Part shown: positions 13,885-16,296 of the stretch, one piece after another
Layout of the letters: each line of letters opens with the position of its first letter
Position numbering within the stretch: the stretch's first letter is position 1
NCBI GenBank assembly: GCA_003554375.1
Contig: PWGF01000255.1
Coordinates: 1 to 16,296 of the forward strand
Reading direction: 5' to 3'
Length of the DNA: 16,296 nt
Source: Spirochaetaceae bacterium
GTDB lineage: Bacteria; Spirochaetota; Spirochaetia; DSM-27196; SKKC01
Position numbers and translations under genes: made by a program
Notes under the pieces: generated by a model
The model's input: only the letters and a program-made list of their open reading frames with translations
The model's database searches: none
Told to the model about the DNA's origin: nothing

Positions 13885-15288
13885 GTGAACTCAATCTCCG
13901 GCGGGACAAACGTCCCATTCCGGGCCCCATTTGTGATGGCGGTGATCGGCGCAACGCTGGTGGCGATAGGTCCCGTCTTACTTCTCTCCTTTACCCCGGT
14001 CGCCGCGGATGCTGCGATGTTGGACGGAGCTTCTCCCCGCACCGCGTCCCTTCGCCCAGGAGACACCCCCGATACCGCACCGAACCTTCCGGCGCATCTG
14101 GCAACAGCCCGTCCGGGACCGATATCGGCTGTTGTCCCGGCGTCGGGCGAGATCGAACCTTACAAGACATTCTCGGTCCGCCCGGGACCGAACGTCCCGG
14201 CGCGCACGCTTCGGGAGATCAGCGTCCGGGAAGGAGACCGTGTGACCGCAGGCGAGATCCTGTTCGTACTCAACGACCAGGGCTTGGCGCTTGAGGCGGA
14301 AGGAGCCGAAGCGCGCTTGCACGCTGCTCGGGTCGAGCTCGAACGGATGCAACAAGGAGCCGATCCGGCGGACGTGGCGAGTGCCGAAGCGGGCCTACTG
14401 GAGGCGGAGGCGGCGTGGAACCACCGAGCTCGCGCAGTGGCGGCAAACGAGCAGCTTCTTGAGCGTGGGCTAATTGCGGAAGCGGAGCACTCAAGCAGCC
14501 ACGCCCAAGAGGCGATTGCGAGGCTTCGTCTGGACGCTTCTCGCCTGGCGATGGAACGGATATCGGCAGGTCCGTCTGAGTCGGAGATTCGCCGGCAGGA
14601 AGCGCTCGTCGCCCAACTGGAGAATGAACGAGACAGGGCTGAACTTGCCCTGGAGGAGACGACGGTTCGGGCACCGCACCCCGGCACGGTTGCCGAGCTC
14701 TACGTGCGTCGGGGGGACATCGTCGACGACCGCACGCTGCTTGCTACCCTCATGGTCGACGACACGATGATCCTCCGCGCCGGCGTGGACGAGAGCGATC
14801 TTGTTGCCTTAGCCGTAGGGCAGCCTGCAGTCATGACGCCGTTCGGGCTTCCGGGATACGGAATCCCGGGCACGGTCTCCGCAATCGATCAACGAGCGAA
14901 GCAACAGGGAAGCGCCACTGTCTTCTACGTCGACATTGTCGTAGCCAACCCCGACGGCCGCCTGAAGTGGGGAATGACCGCGGACGCGGAAATCGTGACG
15001 GAGGAGATTTCGAACGCTCTCCTTATCCCCCACGAGGCTGTGCGGCGCTCCGGCCGGGACAGTGTCGTCACGGTTGTGCGCAACGACGGAAGTACCGTGG
15101 AACAGATAGTTCGCCTCGGCATGAGCGACCGCTCGGTGGTGCAGGTGCTGGACGGACTTCAAGAAGGCGATGTCGTGGCGCTCCCCTCATTTGCGGGCGG
15201 CGCCGCCAGTATCGATCGCACGACAGGCCGGCTCCCGAGTCTCATACCCACTCGTGGGATGATCCGAACGTTTCGGGTCGTGCGGTGA
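13885..15288 (+). CDS. periplasmic adaptor (HlyD/MacA-like membrane fusion protein) of an efflux system
   Basis: 467 residues from a GTG. One hydrophobic helix (about 15-38, FVMAVIGATLVAIGPVLLLS) anchors or exports it. SVREGDRVTAGEILFVLND (113-131) is the first half of the lipoyl/barrel-sandwich domain; 135-255 is an Ala/Glu/Arg-rich coiled-coil hairpin; TTVRAPHPGTVAELYVRRGD (259-278) is the second half. A beta-barrel with ILRAGVDESDLVALAVGQPA and a membrane-proximal domain (LLIPHEAVRR, VVQVLDGLQEGDVVAL) complete the order seen in RND/MacA-type adaptors. It bridges an inner-membrane pump and an outer-membrane channel. A TolC-like gene follows on the same strand; the pump is not in the window. 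The YknX/MacA style of the C-terminus favours a MacB-type ABC partner, but an RND pump is possible. The substrate is unknown. Confidence 0.9.
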   Translation: MNSISGGTNVPFRAPFVMAVIGATLVAIGPVLLLSFTPVAADAAMLDGASPRTASLRPGDTPDTAPNLPAHLATARPGPISAVVPASGEIEPYKTFSVRPGPNVPARTLREISVREGDRVTAGEILFVLNDQGLALEAEGAEARLHAARVELERMQQGADPADVASAEAGLLEAEAAWNHRARAVAANEQLLERGLIAEAEHSSSHAQEAIARLRLDASRLAMERISAGPSESEIRRQEALVAQLENERDRAELALEETTVRAPHPGTVAELYVRRGDIVDDRTLLATLMVDDTMILRAGVDESDLVALAVGQPAVMTPFGLPGYGIPGTVSAIDQRAKQQGSATVFYVDIVVANPDGRLKWGMTADAEIVTEEISNALLIPHEAVRRSGRDSVVTVVRNDGSTVEQIVRLGMSDRSVVQVLDGLQEGDVVALPSFAGGAASIDRTTGRLPSLIPTRGMIRTFRVVR

Positions 15289-15525
15289 CCCCCTCGGTGC
15301 TTCCGGCATCATGTGCAGACTACGGCCGTCCGGCTCTCTCGCCTTCGCTGACCGGAGCGCCTCCCGGAGTGTCAGGGGCGCCCCGCCCGCCTGAGTAGCC
15401 CCGGTGAAGAGCCCGGGTGCGCAAGATAAATGCAGCATAACAACACCGTCGGGAGCCGGAAAACCAATGTTATCCGTCGTCTATTGGCAGAGCGACTGTC
15501 GGTGAGTACCGTTCCTCTCATAAGC

Positions 15526-16296
15526 ATGAAGCGGAGAATCACATTGCAGCACGAAACATTCATCGGTCGCCAATGCTCCAGAACCGCGGACCAAACGGTA
15601 CCCGAAGGCCAAGCAGCGTGTCATCGGGAGAAGCGTCCGGCGACGGTCCCCACGCCGTTCGGCCGGCGTTTGGCCATCCTCGTCTCTGGGTTGTTGGTCT
15701 TACTGGCGACAGCGCCGGGTGCATTCGCAGACGGGGTACCGATATCGCTCGAATCGGCGCTGGAACGTGCGTTCCGGGACGGAACAGAGGGAGCCCTCCT
15801 GCAAGCCGGCGAGCAAGACGCTCGCCTCCAGTACGAGGAAGCGATGTCGGCGCTCCGATGGGGCCTCGACTCCGGCCTCGGATACGAACGCAGCGGCGAT
15901 CTGTTGCGTCTCGAGGATGGTGAGCGGCAAGACCTGAGCGATCCTACCGACAGCTTCAGCGCCTCCCTCGATGGGCGCGGGCCCCGAAGCTCGCTCGGGC
16001 TCCGGGCGAGCCATCGGATCGTTCCCGACTCCACCAGGACGGCGGGCAACGACGGCGTGCCGGATAACCAGAACGGTGACGACAATGCTGACCGCGACCA
16101 CCGGAGCACATTGGGGCTCTCCGGGAGCTACGATATCTATGACGGCTACCCGGGCGGGCGTCCGGAAGCTGACCGGCTGCAGGCGGAGTACGAACGGGAA
16201 CGCCGGGAGATCGGCCTGGAATCCGATCGTCAGGCACTGGAGACGGACGTAACCGAAGCGTATCTGGCGGTTCAGGGCGCAGTCGCCCAGCGCGAG
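15526..16296 (+). CDS. TolC-like outer-membrane efflux protein (C-terminus beyond window)
   Basis: From the ATG at 15526 the frame stays open for 257 codons to the right edge. A signal peptide core (RRLAILVSGLLVLLATAPGA) lies at about residues 47-66, followed by GVPISLESALERAF, the usual first helix of outer-membrane efflux proteins. Later come paired strands (SGLGYERSGD, SSLGLRASHR, STLGLSGSYDIYDG) and a long helix (RPEADRLQAEYERERREIGL into TDVTEAYLAVQGAVAQRE), as in TolC protomers. About half of a normal 420-480-residue protein is visible. The start is uncertain: 15526 leaves 44 residues before the signal core and has no ribosome site; an in-frame ATG at 15430 is longer still, and a TTG at 15670 is very close to the core. 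It follows the adaptor gene by about 240 bp, so the two probably form one export complex. Confidence 0.82.
   Translation, partial: MKRRITLQHETFIGRQCSRTADQTVPEGQAACHREKRPATVPTPFGRRLAILVSGLLVLLATAPGAFADGVPISLESALERAFRDGTEGALLQAGEQDARLQYEEAMSALRWGLDSGLGYERSGDLLRLEDGERQDLSDPTDSFSASLDGRGPRSSLGLRASHRIVPDSTRTAGNDGVPDNQNGDDNADRDHRSTLGLSGSYDIYDGYPGGRPEADRLQAEYERERREIGLESDRQALETDVTEAYLAVQGAVAQRE

Overview
The window is 16.3 kb of GC-rich DNA from a Gram-negative, two-membrane bacterium. It encodes an outer-membrane barrel, a periplasmic binding protein, and a membrane-fusion protein followed by a TolC-type protein. No phage, insertion sequence, tRNA, rRNA or convincing CRISPR was seen. The lineage can only be inferred. 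The PilZ protein (degenerate receiver-like N-terminus plus C-terminal PilZ with RRFVR and DISSAG) resembles a spirochaete arrangement known to me from memory. The DUF434-type protein and the HisKA_2 kinase with its own binding protein fit that idea without proving it. Very acidic exported proteins hint at a saline habitat. A GC-rich halophilic spirochaete is my best guess; a gammaproteobacterium cannot be excluded.

Left part (1-4235). A PP2C-type phosphatase runs off the left edge on the minus strand (586 to <1). Divergent to it is a membrane protein with the four-helix layout of a voltage sensor (S4 with arginine every third residue) but no pore helices, joined to a long cytoplasmic helical domain. 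A small outer-membrane barrel protein follows on the same strand. It converges on a DUF434-family protein (3717-2782, minus) that appears to carry an extra segment of about 55 residues. Between the convergent genes lie two near-identical 29-bp repeats. A 518-bp gene-free stretch with a 14-bp perfect hairpin precedes the next gene.

Middle (4236-11329). A complete M1 zinc aminopeptidase (GAMEN, HEVAH-18-E) is followed by an 8-bp tandem repeat. Next is a minus-strand FAD/NAD(P)H oxidoreductase of the ferredoxin/rubredoxin-reductase type. Divergent from it is a probable two-gene signalling unit: an amino-acid-type periplasmic binding protein whose 3' end overlaps a HisKA_2 sensor kinase by 17 nt. 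No permease, ATPase or response regulator lies beside it.

Right part (11330-16296). Two minus-strand genes encode an exported acidic, proline-rich protein with a DUF4168-like C-terminus and the PilZ protein. Divergent from PilZ, after a hairpin-rich 300-bp spacer, come a HlyD/MacA-like membrane-fusion protein and a TolC-like protein cut by the right edge. These two are probably the start of an efflux operon whose inner-membrane pump lies beyond the window.
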